Shown: piece after piece, positions 1-13,104 of the stretch
Numbering within the stretch: the stretch's first letter is position 1
Layout: each line of letters begins with the position of its first letter
Source of the DNA: Syngnathus acus
Taxonomy: Eukaryota > Chordata > Actinopteri > Syngnathiformes > Syngnathidae
Length of the DNA: 64,000 nucleotides
NCBI RefSeq assembly: GCF_901709675.1
Contig: NC_051107.1
Coordinates: 3,598,001 to 3,662,000, forward strand
Reading direction: 5' to 3'
The notes under the pieces: model-generated
Database searches by the model: none
Told to the model about the DNA's origin: nothing
The model's input: only the letters and a program-made list of their open reading frames with translations
Made by a program: the position numbers and the translations under genes

Positions 1-825
1 ACAGTATTTACAAATGTGCAGAGGAGTGCTACGTTTGAATGTTCAACAGTCTGACGACAGCAAACTTCATTTGATATTTAAATTTTCCGTGTAGCCCTAA
101 TCAATCAGCCATGTTCCGTAGAGATCTAAAAAGTTGAAAACGAGGAGTGACAAAGACTTGACATGTTAAAGTGGCCACCATAAATCCTACATTTCTCACC
201 GCCAAAGTGCGAAGACTGTTTCATTTTATAACTTGGAATGTAGCTGACAACTTGACTTGCTTTAGCTAAAATGGCAATGACTGCTTAACATTAGCCTCAA
301 GGCTAGATAGCGATAAGCATGCTAGGAGTCAGCTGCCATTCCGCTAATCAAAGCATCTCATGTACAGCAACAATATTTTCGAACTCTGTGTTACTTAGGC
401 GTGCCCGACTAAAACGTCAACATTTAAAACGTGTTTTAGTACAGTATACTGTACGCCCGTCGTGCGTTTGATTTAATGGGCCCCCTGACAGAATGTAAAC
501 AATAAGACAAAATAATTCTGATGAGTTGCACATGTCTGTACAATTCTTCTCATCCCACTCTCCGGCGGGACCGCACGAGTCGGACTTTCACTTTGTTCTC
601 CCACTGACTAATAAAACGGAGATGAGTGGGCAGATGCACATTAGGGTGGATCTCCTTGTCGAATGCATTTGTATTGCAACGTCACATATTCGACAACATT
701 GAGAGGAGTTTTATCAGAGTCACATTTAGGATTCAATATTTAGCTTCATTGCAGAGATTAAAGTTAGGATTAGTTTTATTTTAAGGTTCGGGTTAAAACC
801 AAATGGCAGGACAAGCAAGGATTAG

Positions 826-852
826 GTGTGTGTGTGTGTGTGTGTGTGTGTG
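826..852. repeat. (GT)n microsatellite
   Basis: This is an uninterrupted GT dinucleotide run of about 13 units in intergenic DNA, typical of teleost genomes. Confidence 0.9.
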
Positions 853-1583
853 CTTGTGTGCGGTTGACACACTGGGCAACGAATTGTGCCCGCCGGCCAT
901 TCGAGCGTCTGTCAGTTCAAATATCAAAGCGGCCACTAACCAGACTAACACGTTGCCGCAGATCACCGACGGGCATCTCGTGGCACTTTGACAGATCCGC
1001 CACTGTGCTGCCAACTCACTAACCAAGTTCACGCTTGTATACACTTGCTAACAATCTTTCCAAAGTCAACTAGGGTTGGGTTGCTAGGCGATACGGAAAA
1101 CGGATGCTTCAAAGTGAGATACTCTAGAATTCAGGAGTCCATTTATCAGCATGATTCCACCGCTCTTATCAGCAGGTCGCAGAGGCCGCGTTTCGAAAGT
1201 GGAAACACAAAAGATGAATGGGGATGTTGAAAAGTGGGGCCGTTAAAAGAAAAATGAGGTCCGTAAATATCAGGGCAGCAAAAGTGAGGGTGATAAAGTC
1301 AATGATTCCAAACAGAGGGCGTAGACTAGCGGGTCGGAACCGGCGGTCATCCGACTGATGGTGCCGGGAATGCGTAAGCTCACCTCGGAACCGCTTGATG
1401 GCTATCGGCGCTTCCCGTCCGTCACGATCAATAGAGCAAAAAAGACGCCGCTCGTTATTCACTTTTTAATGTCAGAGTTACATATTTGGATTATATGAAG
1501 ATAAAAGCGAGGCCGCGAGCAATAACTCACGTCGTACGTTTCTTTGCCCATCGTGCCGCGTGATTGCTCGAGCCGCGCGGCAT

Positions 1584-1636
1584 GCGTTTAATCAAACGCC
1601 CGATGCATTCTTCGCTCGTACGAGCCGTAAGAATGC
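1584..1636. repeat. Cluster of short inverted repeats
   Basis: GCGTTT at 1584-1589 pairs with AAACGC at 1594-1599 across a 4-base loop. GCATTCTT at 1605-1612 pairs with AAGAATGC at 1629-1636, and between them lies the perfect palindrome CTCGTACGAG. The patch is GC-rich and CpG-rich compared with its surroundings. Its function is unknown; it could be a regulatory-factor cluster or a chance structure. Confidence 0.5.
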
Positions 1637-1901
1637 GCCGCGTATAAACACTCTGCGAAAAAGGATAAACAATGACGGGGGCCGGCGGGGCTCCGAAAAT
1701 TACAACCGCATCAGATGAAAGGAAACAACTCGATCCAAGCGCCGCCGATGTCTTTGGTTCGGCGCGAAAGCTGTTGGAAGACGATAGGGTTCAAAGGTCA
1801 AGGTGGTCTCTTGTCTGACAACTCAAATTCCAACACTCCGGTATCTCGACGTCTTCCCAGGAGAGCCTTGCGAATCCGAGCAGCGCTCTCACGGAAGAGA
1901 C

Positions 1902-1922
1902 AGAGAGAGAGAGAGAGAGAGA
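1902..1922. repeat. (GA)n microsatellite
   Basis: A run of about ten GA units in intergenic sequence. Confidence 0.85.
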
Positions 1923-4900
1923 AACAAAAAAACAGACATTGAAGGAAAATTCTTCTCCTTCTCGTCTTTTGTTGTGAAACCGGTACAGTGGCAACCTGAT
2001 CGCTACTGTAAAATCTGGACTCATCTCACCACATGATTTTGGGTCCAGATCGCTATCGGCACGCGCTTTTTTTAGTTTACACAGCGAAGTGTCTGCTCTT
2101 GCAAGCAAAAGCAAACGATTAAGACTCTTGGGAAGATGTGACGACTCCTTCCAAAGTAAACATTTCATGGAGATGGTCTCGAAAAGCGAGCCGGGATTTT
2201 GAACATGGCCGTCCTTTGCTAACTTTGCAGAGGAATCCAGCAGCATGGCAAAAAATTGTCAACAAACCATCGTGAATCGATGCAGCTGTCGCCCAAAACG
2301 AGTTGGCATCTTTTTTCGCGGGGCCTATAAAGTCGACATATGTAGCACTGGCGCATGCCTCGTCTCCTAATTCCCCTCACCCTGCTGCTCGCTTGCATGG
2401 CACAGGCGGGAGGGCATCCAATCCGCCGCTGCAACAGCTGTTCTCCAGCCCCCTTGCACGCGGACAAGCGCTCGAGTCGACTCTCAGCGAAAGGGAAAAA
2501 AAAAAAAATGCAGCCAAACCCTCACACCTGCATCGTCAAGCCGTCGCGCCGACACGTTTCCGAACTTTACACCTTGACAAACTTTCCCAAGCTCAAAAGA
2601 AGCCATTTCTTTTTTTTATTATTATTATAAAGTGAATATATGTCGACAAGGCTTCACGCCTCCCAAAATACAAGCTGGACCACATCAGCTCGTTCCACTC
2701 CCTCGAACACGTCCGCACGCCTTTCCTCACAGCTCCAGGGGACGCTCACAATATTTATGCGCAACTTCTCGAAACCCAACCCCTCTTACCTGCACAAAAG
2801 ACACGGGGTGGGGGGGGGGGAAATCTCTCCTCCCTCTCATTTGTGCTTTTTGTATTGGCCCAGAGCAGCTTTTTAAATACATAACGTGTGTTGTACAAAA
2901 AAAAAAAAAAAAAAGGTCAATATTTACTCTGCAGCCCTTCAAAGATTTGAACGCCGCCTTTGGTGCCAAGTTCAGTTCCGCCACTTGAAGACGACCACAG
3001 TTCTAATTTTTCCATGTGATTTATTTCTTTGAATCAGTAAGCAAAGTTAGTCCTCCTACCGTAATAAAGGTAACCATAGCAACGGCCGGTTAGTATCCAA
3101 CAGAGTCGACATGAAGGTGATTTAATTCTTGGACAGAATCCTCTGGCGAAAAACTTCTCTCTCACTCAGGAGGGCTGCCGAGCGCCTTCGCACCACCGCC
3201 GCCACACTGCTTCTGGAAGGAAGGAAGGAGAGGATCAGGGTGTGCGTAATTCTCGCTCTCCCGCTCTCTTCCTCTCTCTTTCTCCCCCCCCCCCCTTTTT
3301 TCTCACCCCTTTCCAACATAATCTACACACACTCTCCGATGCAGGACAGATGGCTCTCGGCGCAAAGAGCTGCTATAAGTTAGCGCGTACCTGAAGTTAG
3401 ACTTCAAATTTGGAAGTGCACATTGTGTAAACATGGGAAAAAAAAAAGATTATTTATATTTTATTGACGTAGTCGACGACGGTGTGATGACAGTCGAGTC
3501 GAAGTCAATTAATCGATTTCGGCGAACCGGTTTCACGTCAAGACATATTTTGACAGACAGGCGAGAATAAATGACAAATGTTGAATTCAGTTTTAACCTG
3601 CGTGTTTCTCAACAAATCGGACGGTCTCATCGTGTATTTTGTAGCGAAAGTTGCTGACGAACGGACGAGATTTTATTGTAATAATGGAGTTTATTTATAA
3701 TGCACGTAATATAACAGTAATAAAACAGTTTCTTGGGGGGTCTTTTTGGGCTCAATCAATCCTCGTTTGTCACGTCAACATCCAGTGCGTGCAAATGCGA
3801 CTAAATATATTGTTGGAAAATTCCTTCCATGACAAAGCATTCATCATACATCACGAGAGCTCCCTGTTTCGGCGTCCCTTTTGCCAGCGTCATCCTTGTA
3901 GCATGCGTTGCATTTTTAATGTCCACAACGGCAATGCTTTTCTTCACGCAGCCCCTCGGGCTCGCCGCATGATGCCTAGCTGGGCTGAGTAATTATTTTC
4001 CTGGACCAAAAAGTGAAATCATCAAATATGAAAGCAGCCAGGCAAAGGGGGGGGAGGTGGAGGGGGCAAGAAAGGACTAGTCAGCTGACACATGAAACTA
4101 TGACTCAGAAAAGATGAAGAGAAGTGTGATGTTGGATGAATGAGCAAATTGGATTGCGCTTTTTGATTTTGAAATCGCCCAGGCCTCACCAGAAAGAAGT
4201 AAATTTTGAAACGTGAGATTAAATTCACCTTTGTTTACGTCGGGCATCGAGAACAATGGCAGCAATAAACAGCAGACACGCTTCCTATTGAAGTCATTGT
4301 CGGGCACATCGTTTACGTCAGACTCAGATAATTAATTAGCCAACAAATAGGAGGACAATGGCAAATTAACAGGGAACGTGTTTGCAATGTACACAAGAGA
4401 GCCAGCAAAGGCTAGCGAACTTAATTTCGGCGCTGATGGAAGGCGAGGTGATTTCCTCCGCTCCATTTTTCCGAGCAAACGCGTGGATGATAATCAGAGC
4501 AGAAGACTGCATTATTCATCCCACACTCTTATCTGGGAGAGAGAGAAGCATTAGGAGGGAATCGCGGATGGAGGGAAGGTGTAACGGTGGAAATGAGCAC
4601 GGTTAATAAAGCCTCTTGAATTTTTCAAGTCGGAATAAAGTGCTTTGACGTCATGAAAAATCCAAGCATTTTTTTATTTTTATTGCTCAGCAGGGTGTGT
4701 CCTTGTGAATTTCACAGCATTTTTATCATAACATTTTATTTATTAAAAAATGGATACAACCATTTTTGGGGGGGATTAAAGCAACAATTTAAGTTGAAAT
4801 TGCCTTGAAATTTTTATTTCACCCAGCTTTTTTTTTTTTATAAGCAACTTTCCCCGATTTAGCAATTGACTTTTGCTGTGTCACTTTTTCACGACTCAGC

Positions 4901-5876
4901 ATCCCTCCGTGATGTCCCCACACGGCATTAACCTTTACACCGTTTCCAAACAGGGCGTCGCTCCGCGAACACTGGCGCTCGGCAAACCTACCCTGAGTCA
5001 ATAAAGTTGGCGTCGGATGAAAAGAAAAAGGAAAAAGTAGAAGTTGAGCCAAGCCTCTGTTTGGATGATGCGTATATCCAACTGCGTTCTACACACAACA
5101 TCCATTATGCATATTTCCCCATCAATTATTTGCTCAAAATTAAATAGATGCTTTTCTCCGTGAAAAATACATGAAAGCAGCCAATCCTGGCAAAGGTGTT
5201 TCCTTGCCTTTGACCTACTTTCTACGAGTTACAAATTCCAGCATAGGAAGTGGAACGTGCGTCGTGTTAACAACAACAACAAAAAAAGGACAAAGTACCT
5301 GCGGTGGGTTGAAGAGAAATGGAAAAAGGGCTTTTTAACTACGTTAATGGCAACGAGTAGCTACAAGTAGCAGTCAATTTACAGTAGTTGAGCGATGTTG
5401 TCATAACTCTGTCTTGGTAATGACACTGCTTCCTGTTTTAGTCTGGAAAATATTTACTGTGGTGAGAGCATACATCAGCCTTGTTTTCGCGACGATAATT
5501 CACAAATAAGCGGACATTCTGCCATTTTTCTGTGCCATTTGTTTTATGGACCGGTTGCTTTTGGCTTCACGTATCGGGGCCGAGCTTTTTTTACTGGTGT
5601 CTGGGTCGAATTCCCACTTTCATGGATCATCGCTTGGCGGCGACACACAAAAGCATCACACACAAGTCGGAATTTTTTTAAAACTGAAACAAGAGGCGAT
5701 CATTTCAGAAGATGTGACCACCAACACGATGGCGAGAAACTAGAGAGGATAAGAACTCAGCGGATGGCATAGAAGGACGAGGATAGAAAAGGAAGGTTAA
5801 CTCAAGGTCGCAGGTTCGGTTTACTTGCCAAATACAAGAGAAAGGAGATTTTTTTTTTTTCTCTTCTCTGTGTTTG

Positions 5877-5903
5877 AGAAAGAGAGAGAGAGAGAGAGAG
5901 AGA
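5877..5903. repeat. (GA)n microsatellite
   Basis: A GA run of about 13 units that follows a T-rich tract. It is intergenic. Confidence 0.85.
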
Positions 5904-6268
5904 AGGTGTGTGTGGAAGAGAGTTTGTGGGTTAGATTGCCCGGTCAGATAAGTCCACGAACAACTCTCGGATTGTCGAAGGAATGTAACACAAGAGTAAG
6001 TGCTCTAATAAATAAAAGCCTTTCAACAAAAAAAGGTAGAGGCAACTGTAAAGAAGGGGGGGGGGGGGGCGAGGAAGTGTGTGAAGCAACAGCGAGTCGT
6101 AAACATTTCATTGGGGAGTTTATAAAATGCATTCTGTCTCCGAAAAGATACGGCGATTATTGCGCTTTGGACGTGATGGATGAATGAAGCGTGTAATCCT
6201 CAACAGATGCATTCACTTGATGGTCCGGCATGTTGCGTAATCTGATTTGCAGGAAGCAATAGTGACTC

Positions 6269-6457
6269 GTATTCAGTAGCGGAATGATAGAAGAAATTGT
6301 CAATTTTACTGAGGATGGAAAAAGGAAATTTGTATTCAGTAGCGGAATGATAGAAGAAATTGTCAATTTTACTGAGGATGGAAAAAGGAAATTTGTATTC
6401 AGTAGCGGAATGATAGAAGAAATTGTCAATTTTACTGAGGATGGAAAAAGGAAATTT
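6269..6457. repeat. 63-bp minisatellite, three identical copies
   Basis: Three head-to-tail copies of a 63-bp unit lie at 6269-6331, 6332-6394 and 6395-6457. I see no difference between the copies, so the expansion is recent or is kept homogeneous. Because 63 is divisible by three, frames stay open through the array on both strands, which creates repetitive reading frames. Nothing around them (splice sites, a coding partner, a known domain) supports translation. Copy number is probably polymorphic. Confidence 0.93.
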
Positions 6458-9400
6458 TGTGTTTTTTTTCCTTAATTGTAACGTGCATAGGTCACATGAC
6501 ACCTTCACTGCACAAAAGCGCCTGTCACGTCGACCCCCTTAGAAGAGGAAGACGAACGTCACCTCGGGGTGAGCGATGGCGGCCATCTGCGGCAGGGTGG
6601 GGACGACGTTAAACCTTTTGCTAATATGCGCCCTTTTTTTTTTTTCTATCCAATTTAATAACATGGTACAATGGGGGGGAATTATATCTGTTAAAGATGA
6701 CATGTTTGTAGTAAGTTGATCCGCACACAAAAGTTCAACCCGGCGGAGAAAGGAATGCGACGGCTTTTATTGTTGACTCAACTTTCCATCTCTTGTTCAC
6801 TCAGTCAAGGTTTCATCCGCTGGAGGGTCTTCTACAAAGACGAGGAGGAGGAAGAGGGGCGGGGTTAAAGGGTCTAAGGCAACACCCAGATTATGTTGTT
6901 GCTGAGACGGCGTGTTGATGACTTTTTTTGGAGTGTATTGTGTCATCCTTGGTAACAGATCAAACATTCGCCAACATTCCCTCCGATCCAGAGGAAGGAA
7001 ACGATAGCGTGCGTGGCACGTATACTTCGACGTCGGGCAAGTCGGGGCGGCGTGCTGAAATTAGCCATAATTGACATCTTTGTATCGCTCGGATCAGACC
7101 TGAAGTGGATTTTACTTGTGGAGGCCAAACCAGCTGCGCTATTTATCTCCACAAGACGCTCCCACAGGGGATTTTCATTATTTCCGGACATGACGTACCA
7201 GCATCGATGCTCACTCAAATTGGCATCGGCTCGCATTTGTTTTTGCAGTGGAGAAGTTAACACAAATGAAAATGCTTAAGCGTATTTTTAGACATGGAAT
7301 TCGTCAGGAGCACAATACACCAGGTGACTAATATTTTTTTTCATGCTTTTAAGGCACTCCAGTGTTTTCTTTGCGCCTCATTAACTGTCAAGTTGTGCCC
7401 TCCGCGCTGTTTGCTTTAAGATGAGCTTTACCCAGTTTATTTTCTTTGCGCAAGGAATTTCCCCATTTTTTTTTTTCCACCCCTCGCTGCTGAAAAGACA
7501 CAACCAGATTGAAATACTGTGACAGCAGACCTTATTTGCACAGTGAGCATTTTTTCAGCACCCGAATTCCCCAAAGCCGAGGAACGCACCGAAATAATTT
7601 CTAATAAATGCGGGTTAAATGGATCGATCCAAAAAACGGCAACAATCAAATCATCCTGCTTGTTGTTTTTGCGCATGTGTGTCAGTCATTGCACGGATTT
7701 GAAAGCGAGATGATATTTTTCAACTTTGACCTTTGGGACCGCTTGTCAGTTAAGATTTCTGTCTTTGCCTCGCTTTCACGTCATACACGACCACCGGACG
7801 GTAACCGCTCGACTAACCCGAACCACTGACCCAAACCGCACCCCCACCCCACCCCCGCATGGGATTAGGTCAGACTTTTCCCAAGCAACTTTCTGTACAT
7901 CAGTTATGTCCGAAAAATACATTCATTGCAATAAACGCCAAATGACTTAAATGAAGAGTTCAGGCGTCAAACTTTCCCCAGGTGGTGATCACAAGCTAAC
8001 TGACCCAAGACTTCCTTTTGACCCTGCCGGACCACACCAACTCATTGACCCCCCCCCCGGGCTCATATTTCGGCTTTGTTATAATCTGCCTGTGAGCTTT
8101 TTGTGACCTCGCACTTTCATTTCCCACCAACTATTTTGTTCAGATGTCACTCAAAGATAAAAAAAAAAGTGCAAAAGTCTTTTTTTTTTCCCCATTTTGA
8201 CCAGTAAAGTAGGACTCATAAACGAGCTCTCTTGTGCTTGTGTGTGTGTCACACACAAACTCAGTGAGAGCGCAGTAGACCCTTCAAGGATCACTTACCA
8301 AATTAGCATCTCAGACCGCCTGATCTTTCTTCCAGTTACCCCTCATCTCCATTATTTGTCGTTGGTCTTCCTCTTTATTTCTTTCAAATTGTCCCTCCGC
8401 CCTCGTCGTCCCGCGGTGCTAAATCATTTTGCCACGTGACGGCATTGCGCAAAACCGCTAAATAGATTATTTTAAGGCCACAATGAATACCGCACCATAA
8501 ATAGACAAAAAAATGATTGTGTTGTGATGGGAGTTGATTTATGCGCAACAACAAACCTGCGTATTCATTTTCAAAGTGACGTCTGAGAACTCTCAAGGGT
8601 CCCCGAGGAGCTCTCGAAGGCTGCTCGCAAACTTGATTTTCGACGTGTCTGTTCGTGTGTGCGACTAATTCACAGTTTTTACACTTGTAGCGTGTTTTTG
8701 TTTTGTTTCCTTTTAGGCCATTGTATGTACAGTGCCGCATCACTTTTTCAGCACTTTAATAGGTTGTAATGCGTTCTGCTATGCTTCACATCAATATGGG
8801 CATCAATCAAAGCTGTCAAGTCCGCTCGGGAACGGGAGCAAGGCCTGAATTTAAAAGCGCCGCACTGACGATAGTCTAAGGAGAGCCAGCACGCAAGCAC
8901 ACGCAGGGTTCTAGCTGAGAGTGGTATGCTGAAAGGAAGTTGGTGAGGCAGCAGACGGGCCAAGTTTTGACAAGTCTCTCACACGCTCCTCTCTCTCGGC
9001 CTCACTCTTTCACCGCTGTCATCCCGTCCCGCCTCTCAAACGTCCAAAATGTTTCGCAGACAGCACAACATTAATATTTCCCAAAGGCTCTACGCGACAC
9101 GTTTCAGGGACTCGGAAAACAAAGACGTCTTTGATAAACAAACATGGAGAACTGCTATGCTGGGAGTTCTGATTGTATCACATAGTAAGTTCAAAGTTCA
9201 GCCGGGTCAGTTAAGCGACGTACGAACACAAACCGCAACAACCGCATTACAACATTAAAATGTCAACGTTGAAACACGGAAGCTGCCTGTGAATGAGGAA
9301 AAGGCGGCAAGGCGCATAGTTTACATTTTAAACACATCTCATGACAGATCACCAACGTACTAGATTTGATGCTAAGATTGCTAGCTTGTAGTTTGTAACA

Positions 9401-12400
9401 GACATTGAGACAAAAGTCAACATTCATATTTATTTGAATTTCTTTATTGAGACGTCACAAGATTTATCGTAATCGGTGAACATCACGATGAGTTGTCGTC
9501 GTTGCAGCAAGGATTTATTGATTGCTTCCTCACGCATGCCATCATCTGTCTCAACCATCTGCTCTTCCTCACATCCCCCCCCTTAAGCCCCTTTCATTAC
9601 ATCCGGTTGCAACTTGATTGCCCGTGGAAAATAAAAGCACCTAATATCCGATATTAAATGTCATGTGTTTCCTGCGATATAAACTCGCTAGCCCGAAAGC
9701 CCAACGTGACAAATGTTTAGCCTAGCTAGCAAATTTGCTCAATTTCACCAGCAGGACATTCTTTTCAAGTTTTCAACAATGACTCGTTCATTGATATTCT
9801 TAAAATCGTCAAAAACCTAAAGGCGAAAATATTTTTATATATCTTAACATGAGAAACAATCATAACAATTCATTTGAAAAATCCCCCGAAGTCATCGACC
9901 AAGTCAGCGTGAAAAGATTTTGGCATTGTGACGTCACACTACCGAAATGCATTGGAAAAACAGACTTACCCATTGAGTTCATGTTTCGGACAAATCCTCT
10001 GCTACTTTTGTGTCTTGTCAAAATAAGTTTCACGATCGTTTGTTGATACCAAATGCATCGTTGTTCTCGGCCTCGGGATGCGGGAGCTGTTTCGATCATG
10101 TTTTCCAAGCCTCCAGTCTCATTTTATATAATCCAGTTTTGAATAACAAGTTTTTTTTTTCCCCCGTCAAATATTTTAAAAAAAGTGATGTGACTTGAAA
10201 GAAGCTAGCTCGGGACGCGTCAGTGCTCCTATCTATTGCGTTGAAGTGTGCAAGTCAACGTGGATAGTTGCAGACTAAATATTTGTTTTATTTTCATCTT
10301 GAGTCAAGATCTTCCGTGTCATTTTAGCGTAACATCATGGGCTATATTGGCGAGCTCCCAACGCCAAACAAATAAGCCTCGAGTGGCTGTAAAAAGTATA
10401 AGCCTGATATCAGAGCATCATATCGTCCTGTTACTAAGCGTCATAAGCTAAGCACTGTTGCTTTTATGTCTACGATGGCTTGAATAAATCCAGTGTTTGG
10501 CTCGGTAAATGTAACGTCTTTATTCCTCCTGAACAAGTCGTACATTTTTGTCTTTTGAAGACTTCTCAGCCGCTGCGATAAATGCAACAATTATCCCAAC
10601 CGAGTCGGGCCGTTAATCATGCCTAGTAATGAATGGATTCTTCATTGGAAAGGAATGAATGGACGCTATCGAGAAGATTTATCATCGGAGTTGAGCTGGA
10701 AAACAAACACTGTCAAGCTTTTGAGTAAGTTGTCCCGTCTAAGAATTAAAACAGTGCGCCGAGATCGTCGATTGATTTGAGGCCATTTCGGAACCGGTGA
10801 TGAGCTCAGTTGGCATTTTTGCGCAAAAAAAAGGGTTACGTAATCTAAGTGACACAAAAGAAGCTGCTTCCATGAGTATTTTGCAAGCCATGCACTTGCC
10901 CGCCGGCTTTCCCTCTGCCAATGAGCAATGGTGGCAAACAGCAACAGTCGTTGGGATTTTTCTGAATGAGAGAAAAAAGCTTTGTCTAAGAAGCACTTCT
11001 TGATCATCTTGATTTTACACCCTCCCAAAAAACAGCATATCAATTAAACAGTAAAAGCGCCCTCGCCCATGCCATCCGTTTTGTTGCATTGCATAATCCG
11101 ATCGAAATGATACCATAACACGCTGTAATCAAATAAAAAAAGAAAACGGCGATTTAGCGATCAAATAACTAACCCATCCGGCTTGTTCACTGTTGCTATG
11201 TGTGTCAAGCGTAAATCCAAAACCTCCAAGCTGGCCAGACTCATGATTATTTAGCATCATGATGATTATTGGATGAAATGTCTCTGTCTGGCTGTCGGGC
11301 GCAAAGTAGATGGAGAAGTGGGGATGGGGGTCATCCACTATGCCCACATTGGGTCACATCCTCTCCATGCTGTCGTCACGCTACGCTCAGTATTAAATCC
11401 ATCAGGAAGTAGAGATGAGTGTTAATCACCGCTCATCTGACTGCACGCAGAGATTACACACTCTCGGTAAACATAGCCTGAGTATATTTTGCATCAATCC
11501 TTAATTTATCCGTACATTACTGTGAAGGACCGAATACAAGCAGCGTATGAAAGTGGTTGCTCGCTTTAGTGATGCTATTGGAACACAAACACTTGTGTGC
11601 ATATATTCTTTATCCTCTGCAAAGAATTAATCATTAATGACGTCAATTATTACCATTCCCAGGTGTTTCTATTATACTACCTGGTGGCCACGGTGTGCAC
11701 ACCAGGAGTAGCACAATGAAGCGAAACAAAAACGGTTTTATTATTGAGCCAACTCTCAAAACATTTTTTTGTCAAACTGCATCTATCTCTCTATCTATCT
11801 GCATATTAATTGAATTTATCAGTGAGTTTTTTTTTTGTCATTAGCCTCGAACGTTCAGTAATAAACGTAGAAACTCCACGTAGATTTTTATAGTGTTGTA
11901 TTGTGGCTCACTATTGCCCCTAGAGGACGTAGTTGGTAAGACCTTTCGGGTCTCATAAAATTGACATTTGAGCTCGCTAGTTTACTTGTGTGGTTTCGTG
12001 TCTGAGCCACAAGTGTTCATACGTACATTAACATTCTCCGAGACAGACTCCCTCTGCGTCTGTAAATACAATCAGAAAAAAAAAAAAAAAATCTGAAAGT
12101 GTTTTCCAAGAATAGTCAGAAGAGCACTTTGTCGGACTTCTCAGTGAGCTTGCTATTCCTGATGTTGTCTGTTTACTGCGTAATCATTTTATAGGCCCAA
12201 TTATGGAAAAACAGCCTGCTGTGAGAAACATGAAAATAACCTATGGCTTCCTTCCCTTGTAACTGATGTGATGGGAGGGAAGATAGTTTTTTTTTTCTTG
12301 TTGGAAAAGTTTCAAGTATTTCCAAGTGGATTAAAAAGAAGCCCGTGAGACCGCGTTCCTCCTAACGAATGAAAATCAGTTTCACTCTTGATATTGAAAA

Positions 12401-12834
12401 TTAAGCAATAACTCTCTTCAAAGATTCTGTAAGGTCAGACGTATATATTTTTGCTGCCTCTATTTTCGTCCGGAATTTTTAAAAGAGCCGAAATTCCCCG
12501 GAGTGCATCGTGACTTTTACTGTATGTGTCAAGGGAAAGGCGTACAGTTCCCAAGGTGGTGTCCACTAAATTTTCATACAGATGCGAATGATTTACTGTA
12601 CATATGACAGCTTTATGATCTCGAAAACTTCAATTTTACATTTTCAAATAAAACCCACTCTCGACGTTCACATTTGACGTGTTTATGTTTGACGAATGAT
12701 TGTTAGGGTTTCTGTTCAAACTCGTTGGCGTCAAGGGGACTTTATAGGACTTTATGTCCTTTAAATGTCGGCTATTGTTATTATATACTGTAATTACGTT
12801 CATTTTACAAGCACTAATATAAAATAAATAAATA
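6458..12834. other. Intergenic, no gene seen
   Basis: I see no gene in this stretch. It contains A/T homopolymer tracts, a short TCTA-type tetranucleotide run near 11781-11800, and a nested inverted repeat at 11681-11706. The longest open frames have neither domain content nor exon-like boundaries. Confidence 0.6.
11681..11706. promoter_or_regulatory. Nested palindrome with T-box-like half sites (tentative)
   Basis: CCTGGTG at 11681 is the reverse complement of CACCAGG ending at 11706. Inside it GGTGTGCACACC (11692-11703) is a perfect 12-bp palindrome formed by two facing GGTGTG half sites, the core of T-box factor sites. It is a possible binding site only, with no gene nearby. Confidence 0.25.
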
Positions 12835-13104
12835 CAGCGGGTATAAAAAGTCTACACACCCCAGTTTGAATGCCAGGATGGTGTGACAAAAAAAATGACA
12901 CATTTTCAGCCCTAATGTGACTTTTATACTACTGAAATGACGATTCAAATATTTTTCAACATAGGAAGTAAGACTATACAACTGAAATAAAGCGTTTGCA
13001 CAAGTGTGCGCGCTCTTGTAACAGAGGATTTGTTGTGAATTAACCAATCAAATATTAACAAATGAGAGACAGTGAACAGGGGTGTGTAGACTTTTTAAGT
13101 GCAC
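12835..13104. mobile_element. Non-autonomous DNA transposon (MITE), about 270 bp
   Basis: The ends carry matching inverted repeats: TAAAAAGTCTACACACCCC near the left end reappears as its reverse complement near 13079-13097. Both ends are flanked by TA (12833-12834 and 13105-13106), the target-site duplication expected for Tc1/mariner-type elements. The interior has no transposase frame. From memory, the terminal sequence resembles a dispersed repeat common in fish genomes; the family name would need a Repbase or Dfam search. Confidence 0.78.

Larger units (their letters stand above)
1..6268. other. Intergenic, no gene seen (left part of gene desert)
   Basis: I see no supportable gene in this stretch. 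Reading frames here are short, lack paired splice sites and show no recognisable domain. It holds a (GT)n run at 826-852, (GA)n runs at 1902-1922 and 5877-5903, poly(G) and poly(A) tracts (for example around 2811-2820 and 6056-6070), and a palindrome-rich patch at 1584-1636. It could contain distal regulatory DNA for pfkfb3 or for a gene left of the window, but nothing in the sequence proves that. Confidence 0.6.

Noticed and set aside
803-1044. Cys-Val or Thr-His repeat peptides around the (GT)n run
   Set aside because: These are translations of a microsatellite with no coding support.
6200-6508. Repetitive open frames through the 63-bp array on both strands
   Set aside because: They exist only because the repeat unit is divisible by three. 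There is no domain, splice context or start environment to support a protein.
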